From Trichormus sp. M33_DOE_039 (lineage in GTDB: Bacteria; Cyanobacteriota; Cyanobacteriia; Cyanobacteriales; Nostocaceae), in the NCBI GenBank assembly GCA_015296085.1, contig DVDT01000015.1, positions 47,796-111,795 of the forward strand: a stretch of DNA of 64,000 bases. Direction: 5' to 3'. The notes under the pieces are model-generated. The model was given only the letters and a program-made list of their open reading frames with translations, ran no database searches and was not told where the DNA came from. Made by a program: the position numbers and the translations under genes. Of this stretch, positions 18,510 to 29,016 are shown piece by piece. The first letter of the stretch is position 1, and each line of letters opens with the position of its first letter.

Positions 18510-18605
18510 GATAATTTACTCTACCCTTTGCTGGCTAAACTAAGCAGCGAAACTGTACATCTCAACACAGAGCAATCATCTACTTCTAAATTTGCACTTT
18601 CTATT

Positions 18606-20228
18606 ATGAATACAGTGGTGACTCTACCAACCGAACAAGCCCCTCAAGCATTAGAAGAGTTTGGGCGGCTTGAGCGTCAAATTATCGTCATTTTAGACTT
18701 TGGTTCTCAGTATTCTGAACTGATTGCCCGGCGTATCCGCGAAACTCAAGTATACTCCGAAGTTCTCTCTTATCGCACCCCAGCTGAACAGTTACGCAAA
18801 CTCGACCCCAAGGGCATTATTCTCTCTGGTGGCCCCAACTCAGTTTATAGTGATGGTGCGCCCCATTGCGACCCAGAAATTTGGCATTTGGGTGTTCCCA
18901 TCTTAGGTGTTTGCTACGGTATGCAGTTGATGGTCAATCAACTCGGTGGTGAAGTAGCTAAAGCTGATAGGGGCGAATACGGCAAAGCCTCGCTATATAT
19001 TGATGACCCTACAGACTTATTAACTAACGTTGAAGATGGCACTACAATGTGGATGAGTCATGGTGACTCAGTAACTCAAATGCCGCCAGGGTTTGAAATC
19101 CTAGCTCATACAGAGAATACCCCTTGTGCTGCGATCGCTGACCACGATAAAAAACTGTACGGTGTTCAGTTCCATCCAGAAGTTGTACACTCTATCGGCG
19201 GTTTGGCGTTAATTCGCAACTTTGTTTATCATATCTGCGAGTGTGAACCCACCTGGACAACAGCCGCCTTCGTAGAAGAAGCAATACGGGAAATTCGCGC
19301 TAAAGTTGGCGATAAACGGGTGCTTTTAGCTTTATCTGGGGGTGTTGACTCTTCCACCTTGGCTTTCCTACTACACAAAGCAATTGGTGATCAACTCACC
19401 TGTGTATTTATCGATCAAGGCTTTATGCGGAAGTATGAGCCAGAAAGATTGGTGAAGTTATTCCAAGAACAGTTTCATATTCCTGTCGAATATGTTAACG
19501 CTCGCGATCGCTTCCTAGCAATGATGGCAGGAGTAACAGATCCAGAAGAAAAACGCCGCCGCATCGGTCACGAATTTATTCAGGTATTTGAAGAAACATC
19601 CAAACGCCTAGGCCCCTTTGACTATCTGGCGCAAGGAACTCTTTACCCCGATGTGATTGAATCTGCTGATACCAATGTTGATCCCAACACCGGAGAACGG
19701 GTAGCAGTGAAAATCAAGAGCCATCATAATGTCGGTGGTTTACCTAAAGATTTAAGATTCAAGTTGGTAGAACCTCTGCGAAAACTGTTTAAAGATGAAG
19801 TCCGCAAAGTCGGACGTTCCATTGGTTTACCAGAGGAAATAGTCCAACGCCAACCATTTCCCGGCCCTGGTTTAGCAATTCGCATCTTAGGAGAAGTCAC
19901 AGCCGAACGTTTGAATATTTTGCGGGATGCTGATTTAATTGTCCGGCAAGAAATCAACCAACGTGGCTTGTATCATGAATACTGGCAAGCCTTTGCAGTC
20001 TTGTTACCCATTCGCAGTGTTGGTGTCATGGGCGATCAACGCACCTATGCCTATCCCATTGTGTTACGGATTGTCAAGAGTGAAGATGGGATGACAGCAG
20101 ATTGGGCGCGCGTACCTTACGACGTGTTAGAAGTAATTTCTAACCGCATTGTCAATGAGGTCAAAGGTGTGAATCGTGTGGTGTTTGATATTACCTCTAA
20201 ACCACCTGGAACTATTGAATGGGAATAA
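18606..20228 (+). CDS. guaA: GMP synthase (glutamine-hydrolysing)
   Basis: The 540-residue protein has an N-terminal class I amidotransferase domain ([18 protein letters not shown], nucleophile Cys103 in [16 protein letters not shown]). An ATP-pyrophosphatase domain follows (SGGVDSST near 244-251), then the GMP synthase C-terminal dimerisation domain ending KPPGTIEWE. It converts XMP to GMP using glutamine and ATP. The ATG at 18606 gives normal cyanobacterial length. The frame is open to 18528, but those 26 residues are not conserved in type. A strong terminator follows. Confidence 0.96.
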   Translation: MNTVVTLPTEQAPQALEEFGRLERQIIVILDFGSQYSELIARRIRETQVYSEVLSYRTPAEQLRKLDPKGIILSGGPNSVYSDGAPHCDPEIWHLGVPILGVCYGMQLMVNQLGGEVAKADRGEYGKASLYIDDPTDLLTNVEDGTTMWMSHGDSVTQMPPGFEILAHTENTPCAAIADHDKKLYGVQFHPEVVHSIGGLALIRNFVYHICECEPTWTTAAFVEEAIREIRAKVGDKRVLLALSGGVDSSTLAFLLHKAIGDQLTCVFIDQGFMRKYEPERLVKLFQEQFHIPVEYVNARDRFLAMMAGVTDPEEKRRRIGHEFIQVFEETSKRLGPFDYLAQGTLYPDVIESADTNVDPNTGERVAVKIKSHHNVGGLPKDLRFKLVEPLRKLFKDEVRKVGRSIGLPEEIVQRQPFPGPGLAIRILGEVTAERLNILRDADLIVRQEINQRGLYHEYWQAFAVLLPIRSVGVMGDQRTYAYPIVLRIVKSEDGMTADWARVPYDVLEVISNRIVNEVKGVNRVVFDITSKPPGTIEWE

Positions 20229-20276
20229 GCGTAATTTTGGCTTGTAGATTGCAAGTCTAGATTTGCAAGTGGTTAA

Positions 20277-20306
20277 ATAAGGTGGGTAATGCCCACCTTA
20301 TTTTTT
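20277..20306 (+). terminator. Rho-independent terminator of guaA
   Basis: ATAAGGTGGG pairs perfectly with CCCACCTTAT around a TAATG loop and is followed directly by TTTTT. It lies about 50 bases after the guaA stop. The stem plus U-tract is a textbook intrinsic terminator, and it could serve the convergent kinase gene on the other strand as well. Confidence 0.9.
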
Positions 20307-20393
20307 GCCATATTAAATTGTATTCAAACAGAATCTTCTGATTCCCAAACCCCTACTTCCTATTTAATAGATTACACAGGTTATTTTGAATGG

Positions 20394-23087
20394 TCAAAGT
20401 AAAGGCAATTTAATAGTGAATGTAGCACCCTGTCCTGCACCAGTGCTAGTAACGTTAATTGTCCCACCGTGTAATTCTACTAGATGACGAGCGATCGCTA
20501 AACCTAGTCCTAAACCACCCTGATGATGATGATCAGCTTGATGATAACGTTCAAAAACGTGGGGGAGAAATTCTGGACTAATACCAATGCCGGTGTCAGT
20601 CACTGCAATTTGGGCTTGAGCATTTTTTGCGAATAAAGTGACTGTGACTTTTCCCCCCTGAGGGGTGAATTTAATAGCGTTGGAGATAAGATTGCCTAAA
20701 ACCTGTAGTAAACGGTTGATATCACCAGTAATAGTGGGAACTGATTGATCTATTCTAGATTCTAGAACAATATTTTTAGCCTGGGCTGATGGATAAGCGG
20801 TCTCAACTGCTACACCGATAATTGCCGCTAGATTAACATGAGTCAGTTCTAATTGTAATTTGCTGCGGAGAATACGTGAGATATCGAGCAAGTCTTCTAG
20901 GAGTTTTGCTTGAGATTTAGCGTTGCGTTCAATCGTGTCTATAGCACGGGTAAGATCAGTTTCATCGAAGTTGCGCGCTTTGAGCAGCTGCGCCCAGCCG
21001 AGAATAGCATTGAGTGGCGATCGCAAATCATGCGATACCATCGCCACAAACTCATCTTTCGCTCGATTGGCGGCTTCTGCTTCTTGCCGGGCAGTTTTTT
21101 CTAGTTGTAAAAGTCGATCACGTTCTGCTTGTAACTGTTTGTAGTCATGAATATCTGTACTAGAGCCGAACCACTGTATGATTTGCCCTTGCTCATTTTT
21201 GATAGGGACTGCTCTAGTTAAATGCCAACGATAACTACCATCATTTTTTTGATATCTGATTTCCTGTTGATAAAGTTCTCCAGTTTGCAGAACTTTCATC
21301 CATTCCTGCATAACCGATGGGATATCATCTGGATGTATAACCTCTAGCCAACCAAACCCTAGTGATTGCTCAATGGTTCTGCCAGTGAATTCATGCCAAC
21401 GTTGATTCAGATGTTCAAATTCACCTTGAGCATTACTAATCCACACCAAGTGAGGTACAACATTTGATAGGTAGCGGTAGCGTTCCTCGCTATGGCGTAA
21501 AGCTGTTTCCACTCGTTGGCGTTGAGTCAGATCAATCACAAAACACACAGCATAACCCGCTGCTTCCCTTCCTTCAATTTGAGCGATTCCTACTAATACA
21601 GGTACACGCGAACCATCTTGATGCAGATATTCTTTCTCAAACGGTGTACAAGCTCCATAAAGTTGCAATTCTTGAATTTTTTTCTGGTCGAGTTCTTGAT
21701 ATTCTTGCGGTGTCATTCGATCCCACCGCAGGCTACCAGCTTCTAACTCTGCATGGGTGTAGCCCAACATTTCTAAAAAAGCATTATTGGCTTCATATAT
21801 CTGGCCACTGAAGTCACCGAAATAAATCCCAACTATATTCGATTCCACAATGCGACGGAATTTGGCTTCGCTTTGGCGTAATGCGACTTCTGCGTATTTG
21901 CGATCGCTAATATCCGTCGTACTGCCAACTACTCTGACTGCTTCTCCTAAATGATTTCTGGTTATTATTCCCTGATCTAAGACATAAAGATACTGGTTGT
22001 TTTTATGACGTACTCGATACTCAATCGTATACTGATTTTGCTTTGCAACTATATTCTGGAATTTTTGTAGTACCAGTTCTAAATCATCAGGATGAATGTG
22101 CTGTTGCCACCATTCAATAGTAGGTTCTGCTTCCTCTAAGGAATAACCTAAAATTCGGGTTAACGCTTCTGTTCTCGTAACCTGATTTGTTTGTATATTC
22201 CAGTCATAAATTAGAGAATTCACAGCGGCGGCAGCTAAACGAAAACGTTCATTACTATCACGCAATTCGTTTTCTGTGCGCTTGCGAGTTGTAATATCAA
22301 AAGCTGTACCAACTATTTGACGCGGTGAAGTGTCAGCATTCCTATTAAATATAGAATTACGACTTTGAAACCATCGCCATTCGCCATTAGCGTGTCGCAT
22401 TCGATATTCATGTTCTACGACTTCCCCATCTGCAACCGAGTCAAATTGCCCAAATACAGCAGGGAGTTGTGCGAGATCGTCAGGGTGCATGATTTGAGTT
22501 AAGAATTCTTTTCCCAAAGCTTGAATTGATTGGGGAGTATATCCTAATAGGTTTGTGACTTTCTTATTCAAATACACATTTCGCCGTTCTACTAAATCGT
22601 AAACATACAAAATTCCCGGTGTTGTTTCTGCAATGCGTTCGATGAGTTTTTGGCTTTCCCGTAAGCGTTCTTCACTCCGGCGTAGCTCGGCACTTAACTG
22701 TGCTTTTTTAATTGCCGAGTAGAGTGTTGAGCGTAAACGTTCCCCAGTAGTTTCTCCTTTAACCAAATAGTCGTGAACACCACTTTTCATAGCTTGGACA
22801 GCAATGTCTTCGCTACCATAGCCTGTGAGCATGACTACAGCAGGCATATTTTCCTGAGCTATTTTTTGTAGTTCTACTAAAAATTCCAAACCATCTGAAT
22901 CTGGCAATAGAAAATCTAATAAAATGCCGTCAGGTAGAGACGTTTGACATAACGCTAATGCGTCTTCCCCTAATTCTTGTTCTATAATTTCATAGTTATA
23001 CTCTCGCTCTTGCTGAAGATAACGACGATAAACCTGACGGTCTTCAGGAGAATCATCAATGATTAAAATCGTTAGCGGTTGTGCCAT
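20394..23087 (-). CDS. REC-PAS(x4)-histidine kinase
   Basis: The 897-residue protein begins with a receiver domain (IIDDSPEDRQ, phosphoacceptor in LLDFLLPDSDG, Lys in YLVKGE; about 5-122). Four PAS/PAC modules follow (about 150-270, 275-400, 405-525 and 530-655), then a HisKA domain (FVAMVSHDLRSPLNAILGW) and an ATPase domain (N box NLISNAIKFTPQGG, G1 DTGIGIS, G2 GGLGLGLAIARHLVELHGG). It has no membrane segment, so it is a soluble kinase. It follows the response-regulator gene by two bases and should receive phosphate through its own receiver, as part of a phytochrome phosphorelay. Confidence 0.9.
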   Translation of the reverse strand: MAQPLTILIIDDSPEDRQVYRRYLQQEREYNYEIIEQELGEDALALCQTSLPDGILLDFLLPDSDGLEFLVELQKIAQENMPAVVMLTGYGSEDIAVQAMKSGVHDYLVKGETTGERLRSTLYSAIKKAQLSAELRRSEERLRESQKLIERIAETTPGILYVYDLVERRNVYLNKKVTNLLGYTPQSIQALGKEFLTQIMHPDDLAQLPAVFGQFDSVADGEVVEHEYRMRHANGEWRWFQSRNSIFNRNADTSPRQIVGTAFDITTRKRTENELRDSNERFRLAAAAVNSLIYDWNIQTNQVTRTEALTRILGYSLEEAEPTIEWWQQHIHPDDLELVLQKFQNIVAKQNQYTIEYRVRHKNNQYLYVLDQGIITRNHLGEAVRVVGSTTDISDRKYAEVALRQSEAKFRRIVESNIVGIYFGDFSGQIYEANNAFLEMLGYTHAELEAGSLRWDRMTPQEYQELDQKKIQELQLYGACTPFEKEYLHQDGSRVPVLVGIAQIEGREAAGYAVCFVIDLTQRQRVETALRHSEERYRYLSNVVPHLVWISNAQGEFEHLNQRWHEFTGRTIEQSLGFGWLEVIHPDDIPSVMQEWMKVLQTGELYQQEIRYQKNDGSYRWHLTRAVPIKNEQGQIIQWFGSSTDIHDYKQLQAERDRLLQLEKTARQEAEAANRAKDEFVAMVSHDLRSPLNAILGWAQLLKARNFDETDLTRAIDTIERNAKSQAKLLEDLLDISRILRSKLQLELTHVNLAAIIGVAVETAYPSAQAKNIVLESRIDQSVPTITGDINRLLQVLGNLISNAIKFTPQGGKVTVTLFAKNAQAQIAVTDTGIGISPEFLPHVFERYHQADHHHQGGLGLGLAIARHLVELHGGTINVTSTGAGQGATFTIKLPLL

Positions 23088-23089
23088 GA

Positions 23090-23545
23090 CTATTTGCTAA
23101 CAGTATCAGGAAGAATAACAATATCTAGCCAGTAAATTAAAAAGCTGTGAATTGTTGTTACTAATCGATTTATATCGATTGGTTTAAGAATATAACTAGC
23201 AACACAGTATTGATAACATATTTCAATATCCTGAGGATTAGAAGAAGTTGTGAATACGACTATAGGAATAGATCTGAGGTTTTGGTCTTGTTTAATTTGG
23301 GCTATAATTTCCCGCCCATCAGTACCAGGTAAATTTAAATCCAGCAAAATAATTGATGGGCGTGGAGCAGTTTGAGCATCTTGATAAGTTCCATAATGGT
23401 ATAGAAAATCTAGAGCTTCATCTCCATCAACACAACGGAAAACAGGATTTAATACTGCTTCTTTTTGAATAAATCGACATAAGGCTTCAAAGTCTTCATC
23501 GCTATCTTCAATTACTAGTAAAGGTTGGGTAATGTTGCCAATCAT
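23090..23545 (-). CDS. Single-domain response regulator (Rcp1-type)
   Basis: From the ATG at 23545 the protein is 151 residues: a stand-alone receiver with acidic pair EDSDED, phosphoacceptor Asp in [11 protein letters not shown], Thr switch VFTTSS and Lys in YILKPID. Size and the phrase ALDFLYHYG match the Rcp1 group encoded next to cyanobacterial phytochromes. It lies between the phytochrome gene (65 bases) and the hybrid kinase (2 bases). A TTG at 23566 would add seven residues without conserved features. It most likely takes phosphate from the phytochrome kinase. Confidence 0.88.
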   Translation of the reverse strand: MIGNITQPLLVIEDSDEDFEALCRFIQKEAVLNPVFRCVDGDEALDFLYHYGTYQDAQTAPRPSIILLDLNLPGTDGREIIAQIKQDQNLRSIPIVVFTTSSNPQDIEICYQYCVASYILKPIDINRLVTTIHSFLIYWLDIVILPDTVSK

Positions 23546-23610
23546 GGAGTAAGGGTGTAATATCAATTCAAAATTCCAAATAAAGCTTTTTTCCTGCTTT
23601 CGGCTTCCTC

Positions 23611-25872
23611 TTAATATTCTGCTCCTTTTAATGTGAAATAGAAAATGCTACCTTCACCATAGGCTGAATCCAACCAAATTTGACCACCATGTCGTTCGAC
23701 AATTTTTTTGGCAATGGTGAGTCCTGCGCCTGTACCCCCACCGTATTTGCTGGGGCCGTGTAGTCGTTTGAAAATCCGAAAAATTGATTCAAAATGCTTT
23801 TCTCGAATACCGATACCGTTATCTTGAATGTAGAATGTGATTTGTTTAGTGGGATGATCTAGATAGCCAATTTCAATCCATTTGTTGGGTTTATCGTTAT
23901 ATTTAATCGCATTAGTAATGAGGTTACTAAAAACTTCGCCTAACTGGACGCGATCGCAATATACTGTTGGCAGTGGTCTGGGAATGCGGATTTCTACCCC
24001 TGATTCTTCAATCCGAATACTTAACATATCTAAAACCCGATGTAATACATCATTGAGATTAGTCGCTTGCATGGAAATATCCGCTCTTCCCAACCGAGAG
24101 AAATGCAATAGTGAATCAATTAAATCCTCCATGCGTTGAGTCAAACGAATCAGGGTAATTAACTTTTCCTTGCCTTCAGCATTGAGAATTTCGCCATAGT
24201 CCTCCATTAAAAAGTTAGAGTAATTGTGAATTCCCCGCAAGGGTTCTTTCAAATCGTGCGATGCAATATAAGCAAAAGCATCTAATTCTTTATTACTGCG
24301 CTCTAGTTCTATATTTAATTGAGCTAATTCATCGGCTTTTTGCAGCACTACACCAATAATCGCACTTCTTAACTCTAGAGCAGCGTTGATTTCATAAGAT
24401 TTCCACGGTAGAGACTTCAGTAGCACTGTCTCTTTCCACAATTCAAAAGATTTTCGGGGTGACAAGCGCACACTTCCGTTAGTTGTTACTTCTACGGGCT
24501 TATGAGGATTACCTCCCCAATTTACGGTCTGTACTACCTCTGGACGAAACCACAAAATATAGTTTTTCTGACTTTTAGAAATAGAAAGTACTATCAACCC
24601 ACTAGCCACATCGCGCAGTTTTTCTGCTTCTGGATAAACTGTCGCTAGAGAATTAGTATAAAAAATTTCTTCATGCAAATTTTGATTTAACCATTCTATT
24701 AACTTGTCAATATCTGGGTGATTGGGTATATTGCCGACAGTAGAATATTGACCATGAATACAGACAACAGCCCCCGTGGCATTGACTAAATGAAGTAGAT
24801 TCGGCTCATACTGAACTAACGCGTCAGTAAAATTATTTTCTGCCGACATATATTCTACTAACTTGCTATGCACAGACTTAACTTTAATTTTGGATTCTGT
24901 GTCTTCACTATCTTCTTTCGCGCTCATTTCTACAGAAGTCATTTGCCCTAAAAATTCGCAAGCACTCCGAATTTCATAGGGAATATATTTCGGTGACTGA
25001 TGATGACAAGCAATTAATCCCCACAGTTTTTGATTTTTGATCAGAGATATGGACATAGAAGCAGTAACGCCCATATTCTGCATATATTCAATATGCAGAG
25101 GTGAGACGCTTCGCAATATTGATTTACTCAAATCTAAAGGCTGACTATTAATAGGATTATTTGTAGGAATAATTGTTACTGGTTGATAATGAGAATTCGG
25201 TATAATTCTCAAACAATTGTCAGTGTAGAGCTTTCTAGCTTGTTGAGGAATATCAGAAGCCGGGTAGCATAAACCTAAATATGATGTGAGATATTCAGGT
25301 TTTTCTTCGGCGATCACTGTACCATTCCAATTTTCATCGAAGCGATAGATCATCACTCTATCGAAACCAGTAATTTTCTTGACTTCTTTTGCTAAAATTT
25401 GACTGATTTCAGAGATATTAGTTGCTGCTTGTAATCGAAGTATTGCTAATTTTACTAAATGGTAAAATCTAAAAAAAGCATGATTTTTGTCTGATGGACT
25501 TGGTTCTAGTTCTAAGATGATAATTTTATGAGAACGATAAATAATGCCATCAAAATCTATAGTTTTATCATTGACTGTAATGCTAATTTCTATAGGGTTA
25601 GCAATATGCAACTCATTACTAGCTAAACAATCTTGGAGTAAAGTGATTTGTTCTGTGTCTAATACAGTATCTAAATTTTGATTAATTAATCTTTCTGGGT
25701 GTATACCTAAAAAAGTAAATGTATTATTACTAACTTGTAAAATAGTTAATTCTGCTGGGTGCAAAGCTAACAGAACGCCGTGGGGCTGAATAGAGCTAGG
25801 AATATGGATTGGTTCTTTGTCACAGTTACTCAGGTCAACCTGAAATGCCATAGTAGTATCGTCAGTGTTCAC
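23611..25872 (-). CDS. aphB: Biliverdin-type phytochrome histidine kinase
   Basis: The 753-residue protein has the PAS-GAF-PHY-HisKA-HATPase order of bacteriophytochromes. The N-terminal PAS carries Cys17 in [18 protein letters not shown], the biliverdin attachment position of BphP proteins. The GAF domain has [10 protein letters not shown] and, at the site where Cph1-type phytochromes have Cys, [16 protein letters not shown] with no Cys. The kinase core is intact ([42 protein letters not shown]). It should sense red/far-red light. The GTG start has AGGGA six bases upstream. The symbol follows the Anabaena/Calothrix AphB/CphB type and is tentative. Confidence 0.9.
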   Translation of the reverse strand: MNTDDTTMAFQVDLSNCDKEPIHIPSSIQPHGVLLALHPAELTILQVSNNTFTFLGIHPERLINQNLDTVLDTEQITLLQDCLASNELHIANPIEISITVNDKTIDFDGIIYRSHKIIILELEPSPSDKNHAFFRFYHLVKLAILRLQAATNISEISQILAKEVKKITGFDRVMIYRFDENWNGTVIAEEKPEYLTSYLGLCYPASDIPQQARKLYTDNCLRIIPNSHYQPVTIIPTNNPINSQPLDLSKSILRSVSPLHIEYMQNMGVTASMSISLIKNQKLWGLIACHHQSPKYIPYEIRSACEFLGQMTSVEMSAKEDSEDTESKIKVKSVHSKLVEYMSAENNFTDALVQYEPNLLHLVNATGAVVCIHGQYSTVGNIPNHPDIDKLIEWLNQNLHEEIFYTNSLATVYPEAEKLRDVASGLIVLSISKSQKNYILWFRPEVVQTVNWGGNPHKPVEVTTNGSVRLSPRKSFELWKETVLLKSLPWKSYEINAALELRSAIIGVVLQKADELAQLNIELERSNKELDAFAYIASHDLKEPLRGIHNYSNFLMEDYGEILNAEGKEKLITLIRLTQRMEDLIDSLLHFSRLGRADISMQATNLNDVLHRVLDMLSIRIEESGVEIRIPRPLPTVYCDRVQLGEVFSNLITNAIKYNDKPNKWIEIGYLDHPTKQITFYIQDNGIGIREKHFESIFRIFKRLHGPSKYGGGTGAGLTIAKKIVERHGGQIWLDSAYGEGSIFYFTLKGAEY

Positions 25873-26175
25873 TTTTTATCCCTGATGATGTTGACTAGAT
25901 ATCAGACTGACTCTAATATACTTTTTATTTAGTTGACGGATGATTTTGAGAGAAGAATATTAGCATACTTTGATGGAGAAGCACTGTATAAAAACTAGTA
26001 AATATATGATTAATTTTATTCGTACTTATTAGCAATAGTTAATCGCATAAATAGATTTAAATACACCGTATTTGCAAGTAAATCTCTGTTTATGACAAAT
26101 TAGACAAAATTTAATTTTTGTGAAATGGTGAACAGTCATCTCTCTACTTCCCCTACACCCCTGCTCCCTTGTCTC
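25873..26175. other. Promoter spacer upstream of the phytochrome operon
   Basis: The 300-base AT-rich spacer lies between the cyclase gene and the phytochrome gene, both on the minus strand. Near 26150 it has a C-rich stretch (CCCCTACACCCCTGCTCCC) of the heptamer-like type. No terminator or operator is clear. Confidence 0.45.
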
Positions 26176-27543
26176 TCATAAAACACAATAGCGATCGCGC
26201 CCCTGTTGTTTGGCATTGTACAATGCTCTATCGGCTAAAGCGACGAGTGTATCCGGGTTGATGTCATTCGCAGGGATGAGAGTAGTAATACCCAAACTCA
26301 GTGTGACGATATCTCTAATATCAGACTGTGCATGGGGAATGGCTTGCGCGTGAATTGCTTGTTGAATACTTTGTGCGACCTTGATTGCTTGTGCTGAGTC
26401 AATATTGGGGAGGAGTACCGAAAATTCTTCTCCGCCGTAACGTGCCACCAGACTAGCAGGATAATCAACTATCTGCTGTACTGTTTGCGCGACCCTGATT
26501 AGACAATCGTCGCCGACAAGATGAACATAGTAATCGTTATAGAATTTAAATTTATCAACATCAAATAGAATCAGTGATAGGGGTTGTTGTTCTTGTGCAA
26601 GGCGTTTCCATTCTTCTTGCAATCTTCTATCCAAGCAGCGACGGTTAGCCACCTGAGTCAAACCGTCGAGATTTGCTAGTTGTTCTAATTTCTGATTAGC
26701 ATCTTGCAGAGCTAGTTCAATTTGTTTACGTCCAGTGATATCGCGGATGGTAACAGCAAAACCATCACCTAACTTAACTGCAACAAAATGATGCCACAAA
26801 GAATTGCCAAATGGATAGTAAAAATCCCGTTTTAAAGGTTTCCCAGTTTCGACGATATTCACGAACTCATGAAAGAGTTGTGGATCTAAATTAGCTAAAA
26901 ATCTTTTGAGTAGTAATTTACCCATCATATCTTCACGGTTACTGTTGAAAGCTTTGGCAATGATAGGGTTGACCACTAAGCAAGCAAAATCATCGATCTC
27001 CCCAGTTATAGGGTTGCGGACAGCTTGCATAGCAGCAATACCGTCTAGTGAACTATTCAAAATGCTGGCAAGCATCGCCCTAGACTGATACAGTATCTCT
27101 TCTGTTTCTCTGCGCCTAATATTTTCTCGTTCTAGAAGCCGTTGCTGGCGTTGAATAGTTAGCTGATTTTCAATGCGTGCGACAACTTCCCCCATTTGAA
27201 AGGGTTTGGTGATGTAGTCTGTCCCCCCTAGCTCAAAGGCGGTGACTTTATCGAAAACATCATCTAAAGCACTAATAAAAATCACAGGAATGGTACGTAG
27301 TAGCTCATCCGCCTTGAGAATTCTACAGACTTGATAACCATCTATTTCTGGCATCTTGATATCTAAAAGGATGATATCTGGCCGCTTCACCTTGACTGTT
27401 TTCAGTGCCATTCTTCCGGTCGTGACACTGCGGACAGTGTAGCCAAGATTGAGCAGAGAATGGCTTAATAACTGTAAATTTTCAGGAACATCGTCTACTA
27501 GCAGAATATTACCCTTATTTTCTGACTCAGAATCAAAATTCAT
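26176..27543 (-). CDS. REC-PAS-GGDEF diguanylate cyclase
   Basis: The 455-residue protein has a receiver (ILLVDDVPENLQLL, LLDIKMPEIDG, YITKPF; about 13-130), a short coiled linker, a PAS domain (about 155-275) and a GGDEF domain (about 285-452) with the active-site sequence ARYGGEEFSVLLP. This predicts c-di-GMP synthesis controlled by phosphorylation. The RxxD inhibitory site normally five residues before GGEEF is replaced by YPAS, so product inhibition is probably lost. The ATG overlaps the stop of a kinase remnant upstream, and the phytochrome operon lies 303 bases downstream. Confidence 0.88.
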   Translation of the reverse strand: MNFDSESENKGNILLVDDVPENLQLLSHSLLNLGYTVRSVTTGRMALKTVKVKRPDIILLDIKMPEIDGYQVCRILKADELLRTIPVIFISALDDVFDKVTAFELGGTDYITKPFQMGEVVARIENQLTIQRQQRLLERENIRRRETEEILYQSRAMLASILNSSLDGIAAMQAVRNPITGEIDDFACLVVNPIIAKAFNSNREDMMGKLLLKRFLANLDPQLFHEFVNIVETGKPLKRDFYYPFGNSLWHHFVAVKLGDGFAVTIRDITGRKQIELALQDANQKLEQLANLDGLTQVANRRCLDRRLQEEWKRLAQEQQPLSLILFDVDKFKFYNDYYVHLVGDDCLIRVAQTVQQIVDYPASLVARYGGEEFSVLLPNIDSAQAIKVAQSIQQAIHAQAIPHAQSDIRDIVTLSLGITTLIPANDINPDTLVALADRALYNAKQQGRDRYCVL

Positions 27544-27709
27544 TGCTGATGAGAGGTTCGGCTAAATCAACCAACTCCTCAAATTTAAATTGCCGAGTCA
27601 GTTTTGTCAGTGTTTCTCGCAAATGAATTTCAGCTTCAGGAATTTCCCCTACCAGTTTGATGACGAGTTTGGTATTAGCCTCAAGCGCAGCTGCATATAA
27701 ATGAGCAAT
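27533..27709 (-). pseudogene. C-terminal remnant of a hybrid histidine kinase
   Basis: On the minus strand an open frame of 58 codons starts right after an in-frame TAG (27712-27710) and reads IAHLYAAALEANTKLVIKLV, then GEIPEAEIHLRETL and FKFEELVDLAEPLIS. It ends with a TGA that overlaps the ATG of the diguanylate cyclase by 11 bases. There is no start codon or upstream domain. The helical phrase matches the tails of cyanobacterial hybrid kinases that precede such cyclase genes. I infer that the rest of the kinase gene was deleted. Confidence 0.55.
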
Positions 27710-27774
27710 CTATGCTAGAGAAATACAGGTGATGTTTGGCAATATCAAGATATTCTGTTGTTTTTTCCACCGAC

Positions 27775-28683
27775 TTACTCGTATCTTCCTCCTAAATCAA
27801 AGCTAATTTTTTCCGATTCATATGCTGGTGGTTCGACATGAATTAAAATCCTCACTGGACTAAAGCGTGCTTCCAGTTGACGTTCTACTTGTTCTGTAAT
27901 GCGATGAGCAGTTTCCACATCAGGCGCATCTACGATGAGGTGCATTTCAATGAAGACTTGACGGCCTAAAATACCGCGCGAAGCAATATCATGACAGTTA
28001 ATCACTCCAGGAACAGCAGTGGCAATACCGTGGATTGCTTCTGGCGCGATCGCTATTTGATCTACTAACCAAGGTAAATTTTCTTTTAAAACTGACCAAC
28101 CACTCCAAAAAACCAGCAACGCCACCGGGAAAGCCAAAGCTACATCCAGCCATTGATAACCCAGCCATACCCCAATCAAACCACCGATCACGGAGATTGT
28201 GACCCAAACATCACTCATGGTATGAGTAGCATCAGCAATTAAAATTTGGCTACCAACTCGCTTACCCACACTGCGCTCATAAAACGCCACAAAGATATTC
28301 ACACCTAAGACAATTAGCAGTATCCACAACTCAGGCGGAGATATTCTCACTGGTTCACCACCCTTAATAATACGTTCAATTGCGCCTTGGAGAATTTCAA
28401 AACAAGCAATTCCTAGAAAGGCGGCGATTCCTAAAGCACCCACAGCTTCAAATTTTTGGTGTCCATAGGGATGCTCGCGATCGGGATAGGGAGAAGAAAA
28501 TTTACTAGCAACTAATCCTAAAACGTTGTTTGCACTATCTGTCACACTATGCAAAGCATCAGCCAATAAACTCAGAGAACCTGTCAAATATCCCACAAAT
28601 GCCTTTAATCCCATCACAAATAAATTCAGCACTAGGGTAATGATTAAAACCTTTCTGACCTCAGCCCTGTTATCGTAAGTCAT
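27775..28683 (-). CDS. Cation diffusion facilitator (CDF) metal exporter
   Basis: The 302-residue protein has six membrane helices followed by a cytoplasmic domain with the typical ferredoxin-like fold (VFIEMHLIVDAPDVETAHRI). The transport-site motifs are LLADALHSVTDSANN in helix II and ILIADATHTMSDVW in helix V. The second has a DxxxD pattern and the first an HxxxD pattern. The family exports Zn2+, Fe2+, Mn2+ or Co2+ in exchange for protons. The metal cannot be fixed from sequence alone. The kinase remnant lies just downstream. Confidence 0.88.
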   Translation of the reverse strand: MTYDNRAEVRKVLIITLVLNLFVMGLKAFVGYLTGSLSLLADALHSVTDSANNVLGLVASKFSSPYPDREHPYGHQKFEAVGALGIAAFLGIACFEILQGAIERIIKGGEPVRISPPELWILLIVLGVNIFVAFYERSVGKRVGSQILIADATHTMSDVWVTISVIGGLIGVWLGYQWLDVALAFPVALLVFWSGWSVLKENLPWLVDQIAIAPEAIHGIATAVPGVINCHDIASRGILGRQVFIEMHLIVDAPDVETAHRITEQVERQLEARFSPVRILIHVEPPAYESEKISFDLGGRYE

Positions 28684-29016
28684 AGATATTTTTTACATGA
28701 AGTTCTATGACTTATCAGTGTACTGCTAATGTCATTCTTTTAATATCTACAAATTGTATTAAAGTCTTACGCAGCAAGGATTATATCTATCTTTAATTGA
28801 TGATTTTTAACTATATTTATTGAGATTAATTGTAATTAAAACAAGCTATAAATTAGATTATTATTGAATAATACTCTGTAGGTAAAAGCATATCTTTAGC
28901 ATTAAGACATCTCGCTATGAGAGATATGATTGCGGTGTAGTTCAAACTACTGCTAGTAGTAAAGCGTAGTTGCCAGAATTATCTGGCACTACTATCTAAA
29001 TCACATTGGTATTTGG
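28684..29016. other. AT-rich spacer between dapF and the CDF gene
   Basis: About 330 bases separate dapF from the CDF exporter gene, both on the minus strand. It should contain the exporter promoter and the dapF 3' end. Apart from the hairpin near 28966-28992 I see nothing defined. Confidence 0.45.
28966..28992 (-). terminator. Hairpin downstream of dapF
   Basis: TGCCAGA pairs with TCTGGCA around ATTA, and flanking GTAGT/CTAC extend the stem with one bulge. It lies 25 bases after the dapF stop. There is no U-tract, so it may be an mRNA-end stabiliser rather than an intrinsic terminator. Confidence 0.45.
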
